Below, one piece after another: positions 63,845 to 64,000 of a DNA stretch of 64,000 nucleotides. The DNA comes from Bactericera cockerelli (Eukaryota; Arthropoda; Insecta; Hemiptera; Triozidae). Below the pieces are notes generated by a model that was given only the letters and a program-made list of their open reading frames with translations, searched no databases and was not told the origin of the DNA. Positions within the stretch are counted from its first letter, which is position 1, and every line of letters begins with the position of its first letter. The position numbers and the translations under genes were made by a program. The stretch spans positions 1,246,410 through 1,310,409 of the forward strand of contig CM044964.1 in the NCBI GenBank assembly GCA_024516035.1, read 5' to 3'.

Positions 63845-64000
63845 GCTGGTACCAAGGTCTGGGGTCGAGAGTCTAGGGTTCTAGGGTATAGGTACCAGGG
63901 TCTAGGGTCCAGGGTAAAAGGTTCAGGCATAAGGGTCTAGGGTCCAGGGTATAGGGTGTAGGCACCAGGGTCTGGGGTCCAGGGTATAGGGTGTTGTTGT
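63845..64000 (+). repeat. GGGTCTAGGGTCCAGGGTATA minisatellite, runs off the window
   Basis: Units of about 21-30 bases built from AGGGTCTAGGGTCC, GGGTATAGG and GGTACCA. The words are reminiscent of, but are not, the insect telomere repeat TTAGG. The array continues past base 64000. Confidence 0.85.

Noticed and set aside
63845..64000. Telomere repeat
   Set aside because: The unit is not TTAGG; GGGTCTAGGGTCC-type words form a longer compound minisatellite.

Overview
The window is eukaryotic nuclear DNA, most likely from an insect with a large, AT-rich, transposon-saturated genome. The evidence is split genes with GT-AG introns, a trehalose/sugar-transporter gene of insect type, a GIY-YIG Penelope-like retroelement, Ty3/gypsy and non-LTR retroelements, and very many tRNA- and 5S-rRNA-derived SINEs. 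I cannot fix the order or species. No bacterial-type genes, CRISPR arrays or intact tRNA/rRNA genes were seen.

Layout. 1-11083: two tandem copies of a Penelope-like element (PLE) on the + strand. Copy B is split by a 5.05-kb insertion that ends in a 0.6-kb palindrome. 11084-13690: a broken Ty3/gypsy gag-pol (- strand) into which the PLE array appears to have inserted. 13.8-27.8 kb: SINEs, LINE tails, microsatellites and two copies of a Helentron/HINE-like element. 27.9-29.4 kb: a 5'-truncated non-LTR retrotransposon. 29.9 kb: one orphan coding exon. 31.7-35.8 kb: a hAT element inside a SINE, and a tandem-repeat-filled Helitron. 38.3-40.0 kb: a 1.7-kb minisatellite running directly into an exon. 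40.0-47.3 kb: a six-exon MFS sugar transporter (Tret1-like). 50.9-54.8 kb: the last two recognised exons of a C2H2 zinc-finger gene. 52.2-53.2 kb: a piggyBac-like element in that gene's intron. 55-64 kb: SINEs, a MITE, a LINE fragment and a closing minisatellite.

Repeat families named here (my labels): S1 = tRNA head plus core domain; S2 = tRNA head with CCCAGTGCA end; S3 = tRNA-like head with GATCGATAAGGCGGCGGA; S4 = tRNA head with CCCGGGTTCGA; S5 = tRNA head with AGCTCAGTGGTAAAGGCGG; S6 = 5S-rRNA-derived SINE; S7 = LINE 3' tail with the hairpin ATTGCC..GGCAAT; S8, S9 and S10 = further tRNA-headed families; R2 = a short dispersed repeat. S1 and S6 have unrelated heads but the same central domain.

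Most notable: (i) a type I hammerhead ribozyme motif in the PLE, present in both copies and core-damaged in a third fragment; (ii) repeats lying at or within about 20 bases of nearly every 5' splice site recognised, including a SINE whose sequence carries the GTGAGT donor of transporter exon 5; (iii) a minisatellite whose unit ends in TTCCAG and whose last unit serves as a 3' splice site; (iv) tandem decayed duplicates of an exon end with its donor inside the next intron; (v) a cluster of single-base indels in the last transporter exon, suggesting base-level sequence error or very recent decay.
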